Shown here: in pieces, positions 22,584 through 34,306 of the stretch
Layout: every line of letters starts with the position of its first letter
How positions within the stretch are numbered: the first letter of the stretch is position 1
From: Ottelia alismoides
Lineage: Eukaryota > Streptophyta > Magnoliopsida > Alismatales > Hydrocharitaceae
Length of the DNA: 64,000 bases
NCBI GenBank assembly: GCA_037367405.1
Contig: JAZKJV010009784.1
Coordinates: 1,550,001-1,614,000 of the forward strand
Direction of reading: 5' to 3'
Notes under the pieces: model-generated
What the model was told of the DNA's origin: nothing
What the model saw: only the letters and a program-made list of their open reading frames with translations
The model's database searches: none
Program-made: the position numbers and the translations under genes

Positions 22584-24040
22584 TTGCAATATTAAATACA
22601 AATAGGAGATAATTTTCGTAAAAACAAACAAGAAACAACAATTAATATTCTAGCTGCGACCTATTTGCAATTAAAAGAAATATTTCTTTCATTTACGAAT
22701 CCTATTACAAAATTCAAGGGCATACATGCAATTGTTCATAAAATAAATGAATTAAAAACCCCATGGAAGGGCCTTTTTGCAAATATACGTATGTCCGAGG
22801 TCCCATGTACAATTTTTCCAAAAAACTTAATAATTTATAATTTTATGTATTAAAAATAAATATACAAATATGGAAGGGTTTCCCTGCAAATTACCCAACT
22901 CACGTGCCTCGCCACGTGAGTAGTGTTGGCATGGACACGTGGGCAAATACATGAAAGCACAAGGGTATGTATACAATTTTTACACATTTTTTCATTTCAG
23001 ACAAATATTTATGTATTAAAAATAAATAAGAAAATATGGAGGGGGCTAGTGCAATTTACCCCTTTATTTACGTGCTGACGGACGGTTGGATGCACACCAC
23101 TAAGCGATCAATGGTCCAGATGATCCGTTACTACTTCGTTGATCGATGCCTTGGATTAGATCTGACCCCAGATCGAACGATGGAAGGGGGCACGATTCCA
23201 CGACTGCTGCAGCATCTGGAGCGAACATATGGATCAGATAGTCCTAGAGTGCCTTGGAAGAACACTCCAAGAACAGGGCTTTGTGTTGCTTCGATCCGCT
23301 CCTTCTCTCTACATCGAGCTCCTCCTGAGCTGTTGAGGTGCCCAACAGGTTTGCTTGGATGTTCGCAGTTGAAGGATGTCTCAAAGGAGTCTTGGCCCCA
23401 TCGGAGGAGGCCTAGAGCATCGTGCACCTGGAGCTCGGTCCTCAACTTCAAAGACCCATCAGATAGGGTCCTCTAGACCTGCAAGTAAGATAGGAAGGTT
23501 CGCGGTGCAAGGGCGGTTGGGTCTAGGCCATTATTGATGAAGTTTGAAGCAAGGTGAATGAAGATGGGGGTCTCCGATGATAGTCGATGGAGGGAGCACC
23601 AGTCCTTCGATCCAGGAAGATTCGAAGGGTGCCATGGGGTCAGATAGATGGAGTAGTTGAAAGGGAAGATAATGGGGTAGTTGACATGGTCGGAACATGT
23701 TGGGTTTATAGCGGAATGTTGCCGGAGCAGAATACTCCAGCGATCGAAGATTTGATTCCTACGCTAACTAAAGATCTAAACATTTAAACTAAGTGCGATA
23801 TTGAAATGACACAAAGAAAAATCTGTCTAAGGAAGATAAAATGTGCAGCTTTAAGCTTCCAGTGACGATAGGGAGCAAGACAGTGCCGGAGCTTCGCTTG
23901 GACCCCCTACCCTACTCCCTTCATTGCCAAGAACCGTGGGATGGTCCCACTATCACCAGGAACACACACACACACACACTAACATAGGGGATTGATGACT
24001 CAGAGAGGGATCCAAAATGAATGGAAGACATTGGAGCATT

Positions 24041-24048
24041 ATTTATAG
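24041..24048 (-). promoter_or_regulatory. TATA box of LTR-E
   Basis: Minus-strand CTATAAATAATGC, about 205 nt downstream (in sense) of the W-box pair at 24253-24268, the same spacing as in TE-B and LTR-G. Confidence 0.45.
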
Positions 24049-24252
24049 ATTGGTTTTTGGCCAACTTCGAGTGAGATTATCGAGAGGCTCGAAGCAGATT
24101 GATGGAATCTAATGAAGACGCGAGATTGGCGATTGTGATATGAACAAAATCTGTGAAGGACTCAAGGTAAATGGAGGCATAGGGCAGCTTGGAAAATTAG
24201 AGGAAGTGGGGGTGATTGAGGTCCTGACAGGGGTTAGAGGAGGGGAAGGACA

Positions 24253-24268
24253 GTTGACTGAGGTCAAC
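24253..24268 (-). promoter_or_regulatory. Paired W-box palindrome in LTR-E U3
   Basis: GTTGACT-GA-GGTCAAC: two inverted TTGAC cores, the WRKY factor binding site. The equivalent pair is found in TE-B, LTR-F and LTR-G. Confidence 0.5.
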
Positions 24269-25399
24269 AATCCCCACCTCCTGATTGGTTCACGTTGGCC
24301 ACTACTGGACAAAAGAGATAGATTTATTCGATAATATTTAATTAAAATTTGTAAATGATTTAACTAATTTTTGGATATAAAATAATAAATATTTATTATT
24401 TTATATAGTACTTTAACATTATTTTCTATCGGGATCCAAAACCTAACTTTCACACCTTAACTCCAAAGTAAATGAAACCACTTTCACTAAATATCTTGTT
24501 AAAAGTTATACAGGATTAATGCATTTGGAGTTCATATTGAGGCGATATGGGCCAAAGAAGTTTGGATTTTGACTTTTTTATTCTGAGTATAAAATGTACA
24601 TTGTAAATTATTTTTGTATGAAATTAATTTCATATTTTTCTATATATTTTTATCTCCAACTTTGGTGTACAAAGTTTCTTCATTTTAGCTATAAATAATA
24701 GAAAATAAAATAGGTCCCAAAATAGACTTATTGATGAATAAAAGAATTGAATTTTTTATGGATTTTTGGCCCTTATATCCCCCTAATTTATTCCTAGTCT
24801 ACCACATCAATTCTTGGCTTGGTCTCGGGGTTTAGGGTCATAAAAAACCTTCGGTATTTTATTTCTTTCTTTGTTCTTTTATTTTATCTTTAAACAATAC
24901 AATGTATACAATAATTATTCAATGAATAATGAATGTCAATTTGTACAAAATAATGATATTTACATGCATTTAGCTAGGTTTTAAAGACCAAAAAGAAAGA
25001 AAAAATGTGATGAAATGGAGATTCATCAGAACCATCACTGCAACAATTGTGACTAAGAGTTTCATGGATTCTCAATATTATTCTGCACGGTGTGTGATTT
25101 AGTAGTTTATACTGTACAATTACTTTTGCATTTTCTATTGTTGTACTTTGAGAGACATTTTGTGATACATGTACTTGTTATACTTTGATGGCACATTTTG
25201 TTTATATCAATTTGTGGACATGTTCATATGTATGCTACATTTTTGTGGGATGATAATGCAAAAAAGAATGCAACATTATTTCAATTACCAATTCTTACTA
25301 GTGATGATTTCGTCTTATTTGGATTTTTCTAAAAATAATATTTTTTAGTAAGGATGTCATATAATATTTATAGAGTAAGCAATATCTTGCTCAAAATTG

Positions 25400-25463
25400 T
25401 GGCAAACACTTGAAAAAATAAGTATGTTCATTACAATCCTAATGAGCCCTTGTGCTCATTAGT
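25400..25463 (+). repeat. Direct repeat, left copy, flanking the CACTA-like element
   Basis: The block containing AATAAGTATGTTCATTACAA followed by TCCTAATGAG recurs at about 26050-26118 as AATAAGTATGCTCATTACAA followed by TCCTAATAGG. The copies share about 45 bases with few changes and bracket the CACTA-like hairpin element. Confidence 0.65.
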
Positions 25464-25492
25464 GTGTGTATAATATATAGGGGGAGAGAGAG

Positions 25493-25840
25493 CACTACAA
25501 CAAAATTGAACTATAATGATGCTTTTTTTCAAAATTTGCCACTAAATCAGCTGATGTTATATATATATATATATATGTAATGACAATACTATTCATTGAG
25601 AAATGATTTTTCTATTTTAAATTACCAACAAATATTATATTCGTTGCTATATCATTAGTGATGGTCCATGTAGCGATGCTTATTCGTTGCTATTTTTCAA
25701 AATTTCAACTAATTGTCGTTAATTTTTTAGTTCAAAATTTTGTGACAATTAGTTAAAATTTTGAAAAATAGCAATTGATAAGCATCCTTATATGGCTTGT
25801 CGCTAATGATATACCGACGAATATGATACTTGTCATCAAT
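25493..25840 (+). mobile_element. CACTA-like MITE or fragment with long palindrome
   Basis: Starts CACTACAACAAAATTG, the typical terminus of plant CACTA (En/Spm) elements, followed by ATAATGATGC. The interior is a large imperfect hairpin: 25624-25716 pairs with 25743-25840, for example GCTATTTTTCAAAATTTC with the reverse of GTTAAAATTTTGAAAAATAGC. A matching TTGTAGTG right terminus is not visible, so the element is probably truncated. No transposase sequence. Extent to the right is approximate. Confidence 0.5.
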
Positions 25841-26149
25841 TTCAAGTATAAAAACTATTTTTATAATGAATAATATCATGTATATATATAGGAAAAGAAA
25901 AATTGCAATATATGGGCACATACTCCTCGCCATATATATGGAAAGATTATATCTTTATTTTCATTACTCATGTCTTTTCTATTCTTACTTATGACCATTT
26001 TGTATTAATTTAAGGTTTGTTTTTATTGAAACTGATTACTAATAATAATGTGATATAATAGTGGCAAAATAAATAAGTATGCTCATTACAATCCTAATAG
26101 GCTCATGGATCATTGGATAAGCCTCGCCAATCTCTATCACGAAGATAAT
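25841..26149. other. Unassigned spacer with the right direct repeat
   Basis: AT-rich sequence without a gene. It holds the second copy (about 26050-26118) of the direct repeat found at 25400-25463. Confidence 0.5.
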
Positions 26150-28530
26150 GTGTTAGGCCTTCTGCATCACGTAAGTATGAAAATCACATCATACAAGATC
26201 AAGGTCAACTAGTCATACTAGTTGGCATGACAACGGTAAAACAAAAAAAATAAAGATGAAACCACATGGCCTGGGAATCTTTAATTCCCATACAGTTTCA
26301 TCGCGACCAGGTGAGTTTAGGCATACCTCGTGAAGCGTGGTTGTAATCCTCAACGTATCTAAACGAAGAAGACTCCTGACTCAAGTTCGATCCGACGAGA
26401 GTGCAGTTGCAGGTAAAATGATGAGTCACGTACTTCACACAATCCTGAACGACAATCCTACCAAGCAAACTCCTGATTTCATCTCTCAAAATCACTTGTA
26501 TTCTTCATGAGCTTGATACACAAAAGAGAAAAGAGGTCCTCGACCATCCGGTCCACAACATGACGACAACAAACAAACGATCGAGATCTCCACCAACCTT
26601 GAGCATGGGGATAACCTAGGGTTATGGAGAGAGAGAATGGACATGTGGAGAGATAAAGAGAGAGAATTTAATTTTTGCAACAATTGCATATATCTTTTGT
26701 AAAGAGTGCTAGGGTTAGCCTCTCTTTTATAGCATTTTGGAAATCCATGGATCCCAATACATGTGATTAGTAGTTAATGGTTTAGATTGATTGTTGTTTC
26801 TTTTTAGTTCACAAAAAACACAAAAGAAAACACAATGAGATTTCCAAAATATATAAATTAATCAATACTTAAATCAACTAATCAATAAGTGGATTTGAAT
26901 TAAAAAAGCTCCATCCATTTACTATATTTAGGATGGACATCTACCATGGTTCACAACCAATGGACTTCCACTGTAAATTAAAGTAGAATGGGTCAAACTA
27001 ATTTATCCATTTTATTAGAACTAAATAATCGAATACTCATCAAACAATTCCAAATTATTTGCGATAATTGCAATTATACCGTCAACTATTAAGAATTAAA
27101 TTCTTCCATCCAATATATAATGTAAATCATATTTACATTAAATTATGTAATGTTAATCAAATTCACATTAACATATATATTGTGAATCTCATTCACAATT
27201 AACTCTATCTAGAGTATTATAGATCATATCCACATTATCCACCATTCTTATGGATGGTTTCATCCATATCAATCCTATATATGATAATTAAATCTAATTT
27301 AATTATCTTGGATGTCTTTATTCATACTAATTGTGATAACTAAATCCTATTTAATTATTTAAGTTCTTAATGCTTAGATAAAATTTTTCATGGAACAGTT
27401 CTCGAACTCTTTCAATTGTTTGCCTTCTCCTCAGATACATGAAGATAAGGTCAGTGTGACTGTATATGCCATGTATAATAACTTGGATAATAAGATCCAA
27501 TCTCATATCTAGATCTAGAAGACCTCTCAGAGATGTCTAATTATGTCATACATGATATCACATCTTCTCATTGCATCCAAATCATATTCTGATCAATGTC
27601 CAACAATTGGATCAAGATCGGATATGTAGTCCACTGAGAGGAGTCACTAAAATCCAAACTTGTTTCATTATTCTCTTGGAATGAAAGAATCAATGTATAC
27701 AATCATTTAATATCACATCACCCTCAAGTATTCCTAACACCCACACATCCTGCATACTAGAAGACCTAGAATAAACCCCAAGTTTTGATCACTTTTGGAT
27801 TGTCTTCTTCAGAGTTTTGTCACTAAGTTTCTCATTCGATCATTGGGAGTTAATATCGATAATATGCTTTCTAAAAGAATATATCATACCTGCAAATCCT
27901 GTCATCCCTTTATAGTGAGATGACCAACAATGGAATTTTGGTTGTCCCAATATCTCATGATTGAGCTCATATCTTCTGGTTCAGTAGTAAACCTGTATGA
28001 TCCATATGAGAGATCTTATTATTCATATGTCCTCGTATGCACACCAACTTGCCGATGTATAGACCTTGATTAGGTCGTCAACCTAATGGTATGCCTAATG
28101 TACGTACTCAAACATATAGTAATACTCTATCTTCGGTCGGAAGATGCGTGCCTATATCTGACTGCATACGACATAGGTCTTAGCTATCTCGATCCCGCTA
28201 AGTCAACTCTTTGAGTTAACACATCCGACACCTCCGAATCTTTATTCCTATACAATGGACCCGCATCAAGAGGTCGGTCGGATATCAACCTTTGGAGTAA
28301 GGATTGCCATCTCCTTCTCAGGCTAGAAATCCTCTGTTGAAAATCATTTGACAGTACTAGATGAGTCCCCGATCTAACTCTTTAGATCTCATCTCAGCAA
28401 CAATCTCTATGATCCAACCATTAGATCAACAATTGTATGATTATCAAAATGGCCATGGTACATGGACTTAATTGTAGATGGGACCTTATAAGTGCTTGCA
28501 TTTATCAATCTTAGACAAGGAGTGAAAATC
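26150..28530 (-). repeat. Dispersed repeat R, copy 2
   Basis: Minus-strand copy of repeat R. About 26150-27575 matches 17315-18830, and about 27580-27890 matches 1-312, in continuous order and without the LTR-D insertion. The TATA-like box TATAAAAG is at 26731-26724 with the conserved AGAGGCTAACCCTAG after it. The part 27890-28530 extends further in the same direction and may belong to the same unit, but copy 1 is cut by the window edge there, so this is inferred. Short open frames inside it are not conserved in copy 1. Confidence 0.7.
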
Positions 28531-29170
28531 AATAACTTTTATTAATATATAAGATGATTACAATAATATTTATTATAGAAATGGTTCATCCAGGGATCAT
28601 ATATATATATATATATGACATCTTTCAAATGGGGCGTGGTCCGTCCATCCCAAAGGAAGGCCAACGATCCCATCCATTCGTAATTAATCGGACATGTATT
28701 ATAAATGGTATGTTAATAATATTATTTAGGGAACCAAAAACCTATTTTGGTCATTATGCATTATTTAAATATAGTATGCAATCATATAAAATATCTCCTC
28801 ATTTATTTCTCTCTTAATCTCTCTATTCAAATTTCAAAATCCTATACGCACAAAAAATCGGGAGGAAAAAGAGGACATCGGAATTGGCTTGTCTCCATCT
28901 CCGTCGTCGCTCATCTTCGTTGTGTGTAAATCACAAGTATCGTCTCTGCTATCATCGTAGGTATCGTCCATCTCCTTGCCACTTTCATCTCCATCTTCAC
29001 CGTCGACATGACGGAAAGGAGGTTCCTCTTTCATCGATGGAGGCATCCAGATGATGATAATAGATGTTCCTTTCACCTTCATCTTCAACATCGACATGGA
29101 CATGATGATCGAATCCTTCTTAAAGCGTTTTCCAACATCTCTGGGAAGACCTTCGTGCAAACGACAACGA

Positions 29171-29322
29171 TAACAATATTGATGTGTATAACTATGGGTG
29201 GTCGGCATGAGGTTCTTCGACCCGTTCATCTCCATCTCTGACATCAAACCATATTGATATGTATAACTATGCATGGCTGACATGAGGTTCTTCTCCTCGA
29301 TCATCTCCATCTCCAACGTCGA
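29171..29322. repeat. Tandem duplication of about 76 bp
   Basis: Two adjacent units, each with ATATTGAT.TGTATAACTATG, then CATGAGGTTCTTC, then TCATCTCCATCTC. The units differ at roughly one base in seven. Confidence 0.7.
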
Positions 29323-29410
29323 CATGGAGCGGTTCACAGTGTCATTCACGTCCTCATCAACAATGCGGAAGTGGGTGGCATGGAACTGCTATCTAAAAAT
29401 ACATTTATAA

Positions 29411-29470
29411 TTTTGATGTGTATTATACAATTTTGATGTGTATTATACATATATGATATGTATTTTTTGC
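29411..29470. repeat. 20-bp minisatellite, left block
   Basis: Three consecutive 20-bp units: TTTTGATGTGTATTATACAA, TTTTGATGTGTATTATACAT and the diverged ATATGATATGTATTTTTTGC. A block of four related units is found at 62357-62436, on the other side of TE-C. Confidence 0.8.
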
Positions 29471-29480
29471 ATAACAATTT

Positions 29481-29485
29481 GACGT
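29481..29485. repeat. Target-site duplication GACGT, left copy (TE-C)
   Basis: GACGT here pairs with GACAT at 62317-62321. The single difference is a CpG to CpA change, the commonest decay in methylated plant DNA. Confidence 0.75.
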
Positions 29486-32400
29486 TGATGAACCTGTGAT
29501 TCATCACTCTAAAAGTTCAAAATAGAGCTTGGTTCTTGAGTAATTAGCTGCATTTAATCACTTATATTGCATAATTAGTATTCATGCATGTGTAAATAAT
29601 ATCTGCATTTTAGCATTCATATTTGCATTACATAAGGAGCTAAATTCACTTATAACTATTCACCTGTATATTAGCCCAAATCACCTATACTAACTTCAAA
29701 TCCAATACAACCAAATCCATAGTGTATATATTACTAACACTAATAAAGGAAAAATATCAGAGAAATATTAACTTGTAAAATTATCCAATAAAACCCAAAT
29801 CCAAGTTTGAACTATGAACTTTAAAATATGCATATCTCTCTCATATTGTGTCCAATTTAGGACCACTCACTTTTAAAGTAATGTACATTCAAAGACCTTC
29901 AAAACAAGACTAATTTCATGAAAATCGGGGATTGTATGTGAAACTTAGGTTGTGGGCCCTATTGTACATTGTACATATTGACCAAAATGCCCTTGTATTT
30001 TATCCTTTTATTTTCTTAATTATTAAAAATAAAAAAATTAGATTAAATTGTAAATATTCCTTTCATATTTTCTCTATTTTTATTTCGTTTTTTCTCTTAT
30101 TTAAAAATGATAAATATAAAAATGTGGTATTTTATACTTATAAGGTACCACTCAAAAATACACTTTGTACAACTCATTTCATTGGATTTTCGACCCTTCA
30201 AAAAAGTTGTAGATCTCGTCGAGACGAGCAACTTTCGTGTTGACCAATTTTTTATTTAACCCCTTTTGATATTTTTTTATTTTTCTTTACATTTAATTTT
30301 TGAATTTTCTGGGAGCGAAACGTGGCAGCTCCTCGAGCCGCAGCATGTCACCCCATTTTTTTATTATTTTTGGATTTATTTTTTATTATTTTATTTATTT
30401 ATATCTCCTTTATTATTATTTTTAGTAGCATACTTATATTACTTTATTATTTATTTATTCTATTTCCCTTTTACTTCTTATCCCTCTACTTGTTCCCCAC
30501 TCCAAGCCATCAACTCCCCACTCCTCCACTTTCTCCATCTCTTTTCCAACTTCCTCCTCCTCCTCTTTTTATTCACATCTCCTTCATCATTTTTCTTCAT
30601 CTACCATTTCTTCAATTGAGAGGGAGAGACCACCAGCCCCTGAGTGTTGTCTGTGAGAGCTTCTGCATCTTTTGCTCGAGCAACGACGGTTTCAAAGGAT
30701 AGATCCAAAAGGACTCCTCCTCGTGTCGTTGTACATCTCTTCAGGTCACATCCGAGCTTCTTCGATTTTTCGCCGAATCGAATTGAGGCAACGACAGAGG
30801 AAACACACTGCATCCCCACCCTCCAGCGACATCACAAGTAAGTATCCCTCTACTTTTCTTCAATTTTTTATCTACCATTTTTTCCTTGTTGATTTATATC
30901 ATAATCGAGACAAATCATCATAAACATCTTCATTGCATTTTAATCACCATCAAACACCACATCAATCATCATCACCAAAACTATTATTCTCATCTCAATA
31001 CCATCACCACATCCCCATTTCTACATTTTTATTTCTGTTTAAAAAAATTCAATAAAAAATGGAAAAAAACAGAAACAGGAACTGGAGGAGGCGACAGGAG
31101 TCACCGCCACCACACCCCACTTGCTGCGCCTCCTCCCACTGGATCCTTGGCTCCCAGCCACCCTCATCGCGACAACGCGCCCACCGAACTGATAGCCAAC
31201 CAGTGGCCACAATGCTGCTAGCACTGCCCTCTTAGCCTCCGCCCGCAGAGGTACTCCATCTCCAGCGCCTTCCTCTGCTCGCGTTCTCGTCGATATTCTC
31301 TGCATCGCCCCAGATGCGTCACCGCTTCTTGGAGTCGTCTGCCGCAGTACCGTTGCACCCTCCAGCAACCGACTCTCGCTGGTGCCTCAACTGTCTGTCT
31401 CCGCACGCCCCCACGCACTCCTACGACCGTTCCCCCTAGTTGCGCTACCCCCACCATCCCTGAGGCTAGACCTCCTCCAGTATCTCCCGTGTGCCAATGC
31501 CAGACGTGTGTTCCTCCATATCGATCGCAACGTGCCGCCTCACGTGCGTGATCGTCCGCCAGCCCGCACGCCACCCGCTCCACCCGTTCGTATCCCGTCC
31601 TAGCCATGCCTGGAAAGCTGGGTTCCATTCTTGGAACCCACATTTTAAAAGCTGGTCCATTTTATTTTTTATTCTTTTTATGAATATTGCATAATTGTCC
31701 CTGCATATTTAACTATTTGCAAAAGTGCCCTTAGGTACAATTTTAGTTTATTCAGTTTTTATTTTCTATATTGCAAAAACTCCGTGTTATTTTTTAATAC
31801 GAAAATTTCCTATTGTAGGTCATTAATTCTTTATCATTTGGTTATTTATTTGGATTTTTGTGAGCACTGTATAATTTATTAAAAATGAGTTTGGTATTCA
31901 GTGATATTTTACCCATTTAGCTCTGAAATTCGCACATAGTTATTCCTTAATCGAAAAATTATGCAAAAATCATGGATGATGCCTCTAAGTGCTCTTAAAT
32001 TGCTATCCAAATTTCATCTAAATTGGAATGGTCTTTTACCTAAAATAAATGTTGGGTGATTTTTGTAATTGATTTTTAATTAAACCCACAAGCATCATTT
32101 TAGCGAAATTTCAACTCTTATGGATTGATCATTTAAATATATATTTTAGATAAATTAATATCTTGATAATTTGGTACCGTGGATTAATTAGAAATTAAAT
32201 ATGAAAACTTACTCTATTTTTAGTAAAAAAGATTCATACAAAGTCCATATATGGTCCAAAAATTCCAAAAAACATAGTATAACTTCATTTCATCATATTT
32301 CACTTCCAATAAAAATTCCATCATTTTTGGATCTCGTTTGCACAAAAAAGTCATAAAAACTCCAAAAAAGTTTGCATTTTTCATTGTTGCATCTTAATCC

Positions 32401-32814
32401 CAAAAATTCTAAAAAAATATATTCTGCATTCATCATTGGATTAGGTTTTTAGGAAAAATAAAATTTTGCTGAATTAGATTAATTTTGTATAAAAATTAAA
32501 TTTGGCTAAGTGGCTCATTTTCTTGATAACATAATTCATCTGCATTTGTGCATTAGCATTTTTATTGCATAAAAAAATACCCAAAAATCCGATTGGAGAA
32601 CCGTGAGCTAATTAATCTAACTTGATCCGAAGTTATTCCTTTGTCTCCTTGAGTCTATCCTGGGACTTTCCCAGGTTAAAAATACATCAAAGCGCGCAAT
32701 ATTTACTTACATTGATTCGTACGGTTATTTTTTGATCTATCCTGATTGACCGACAACAACAAAACATGACAACACATACATTTAAATTAGAAAGGATGAT
32801 TTCCAGATCAATCA
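29486..32814 (+). repeat. TE-C 5' LTR
   Basis: 3.33 kb, starts TGATGAACCTGTGATTCATC and ends GATCAATCA. It matches 55857-57609 plus 60954-62316 in order. A consensus splice donor ACAA|GTAAGTAT lies at about 30838-30848 and is kept in the 3' LTR near 57246 (ACAAGTAAGTAT). Proline-, serine- and aromatic-rich open frames inside it (for example 30266-30702 and 31218-31643) come from pyrimidine-rich leader sequence and are not supported as genes. Confidence 0.88.
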
Positions 32815-32816
32815 AA

Positions 32817-32834
32817 TGGCGATGTTCCCGGGGA
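32817..32834 (+). promoter_or_regulatory. Degraded tRNA-Asp primer-binding site of TE-C
   Basis: TGGCGATGTTCCCGGGGA, 2 nt after the 5' LTR, matches the tRNA-Asp 3' end at 15 of 18 positions. It lies exactly where a primer site is expected and sets the plus orientation. Confidence 0.8.
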
Positions 32835-34256
32835 GGCAAATGGCTTAGGATCACTTTAGAAAATTAGATCTACATTTTCCATTCACTCGGGAAGTCTGAT
32901 CTCGAGCTGCCTTGTAATTATTCCATTTTCCCCCAATTATTTCTCTGCTTATTTCCATATCTATTTTTTTTATCGCTTTCTGACATAATTTTCATCTTTT
33001 TGTGCGAGGGCCCGATGGATTTGGTGCGGCTTTCTTGAAGTCGAAACATCTCAAAGAGCATCGTAGGCCGACGATTCGTGGATCAAGTTGGCTATTGAGA
33101 CACCAAAGAGATATTTGAAGAGAGATTTTAACTTGTAATAATTGCATATTTAAAGCGGTTCCTATTTGGGTTCTTGCACAAGTAATGGAATAATAAAAAG
33201 AATTTCTGTGTTGTGTGGTTGATTGATGTAGATTAGGACCTGCACTTGCGGTTCTTAGAGCTTCCTAGAATTATTTGTGCTCTTAATACATAGGACCACA
33301 CTTCACCATTAAAATACGTACTTAGATTGTAGAACTTAGCCGAATTTAAACTTGTTCTTCGCTCGCTAATAGAACTGCATGTTTAGGAGCGTCTTTTCTC
33401 GTTTGCAATCCATTTAGTGTAAAATTTCAATTCAGTATCGCATCCCGCATTGTAGAGAGCTGGAGGCACTATAAATCTTCTTACTCAATCATTCATCATC
33501 GTTTTCTCGATTGCATCAGCTTTTTCCGATTCTCTCTCTCTCTCTCGATTTTTCTAACCTAGGATAAATAAATTGGGATTGGATGGTAGATGTGACTGCT
33601 TGTGTGGATTAATTATAGTGACAACTAATCTCTAAAATCAGGTCTGCTAATTGAGTTGGACCAAAAAAATTTTCTAAAATTAACTCTTTTTTTGCGGGAG
33701 AGTAACACTGACATTATTTCAGGCTGAGTGAGGGTACAAAGTATGTGTGAACACCCTAAGATAGAACCAAAATCCCCACCTTCCATATCTCGTACCATGA
33801 TCCTAGCAAATATCACATGCCGAACTATTCTAGGTTCAACTGGCCAACACCAAGTAGCCTCCGCTTGCTTCGAAAGGTAGATCGTGGTGAAACAGCAATG
33901 CACCGCAACTAGTTGCTAGTAACCCTTCGGGGTGAAGTTATAAGCCCTATCATCCTCCACCTACTTCATTAGGTAGATATAGGAAGGTCCTTGAACTTCT
34001 CAGCTGGTGATAGGAGCGAAGAGAAGAAGGGTGTTGGTATCTTATGCGATAGGTTAAACATGGGAGACCGCATCCGGCTTTGAGGCGACTTGCCTTTAAG
34101 CCATCATGTAATCCTTTCTAATTTTCTTGAAAATCACACTTAAAATCAACCAGATTAATTAGACCCATCTTTAGGTCCTTCATTATGTTGAGTGTGAACT
34201 CATGGTTTGCTCTTGCATTTGTCTTTATGTCTGTCCGTGTGCGTTATACTGTGTAG
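32835..34256 (+). other. TE-C leader
   Basis: Non-coding region of about 1.4 kb between primer site and first gag-like frame, with a (TC)n run near 33531-33546. It is not clearly alignable by eye with the leaders of TE-A and TE-B, and I did not find the compensated stem-loop there. Confidence 0.55.
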
Positions 34257-34306
34257 TTGTACGTTTTCTACCTTGATCTGCTTATATTCATCCTTTCCTC
34301 TTCAAT

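Larger units (their letters stand above)
21102..25028 (-). mobile_element. Solo LTR-E (TE-B-related), carrying a MITE
   Basis: About 3.55 kb once the 374-bp MITE at 21470-21843 is removed. On the minus strand it starts TGATGAATCTCC at 25028 and ends GCCATCA at 21102. It aligns with other LTRs in order: the GCGACC...CTCG...CAATCAACAAG block near 21170-21215, the GTATAGC...TCGATCC block near 21280, CACGTG-flanked phrases near 22900-22950, the 'TTTACCCCTTTATTTACG' block near 23060, intron-acceptor-like TTACTTGCAG at 23488-23479, TATA box, and W-box pair. Flanks GAGCC (21097-21101) and GAACC (25029-25033) are a TSD with one change. Neither flank carries a primer site or PPT, so it is a solo LTR. 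Confidence 0.75.
28531..29480. other. Unassigned host DNA left of TE-C
   Basis: No supported gene. It contains a (TA)n run near 28598-28615, and then TC/GA-skewed sequence built from degenerate copies of phrases such as TTCATCTCCATCTCC and GTCGACATG. This sequence keeps a 171-codon minus-strand frame open by composition. A clear tandem duplication of about 76 bp lies at 29171-29322. Confidence 0.5.

Noticed and set aside
23036..23476. 146-codon plus-strand frame in solo LTR-E and the minus-strand frame opposite it
   Set aside because: The plus-strand frame is antisense to the LTR, and the minus-strand one has no motif and no counterpart in related LTRs.
21136..25028. Alternative left end of LTR-E at 21136
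   Set aside because: It also begins TGATC, but the flank AAAAA does not match GAACC at the right end. The start at 21102 gives a 4-of-5 target duplication and the TGATGG end expected for the family.
28834..29349. 171-codon minus-strand open frame
   Set aside because: It runs through degenerate tandem repeats with strong strand bias. The translation is Met/Asp/Ser-rich without motifs, and no promoter or homologue is visible.
30266..30702. Phe/Leu/Ser/Pro-rich plus-strand frames that look like membrane proteins
   Set aside because: Their composition reflects pyrimidine-rich LTR sequence. The matching frame at 56692-57153 differs by frameshifts, and there is no conserved start context.
31218..31643. 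141-codon minus-strand frame in the TE-C 5' LTR
   Set aside because: It is antisense to the LTR, lies in GC-rich sequence, and is not kept in the TE-C 3' LTR, where this block is partly missing.
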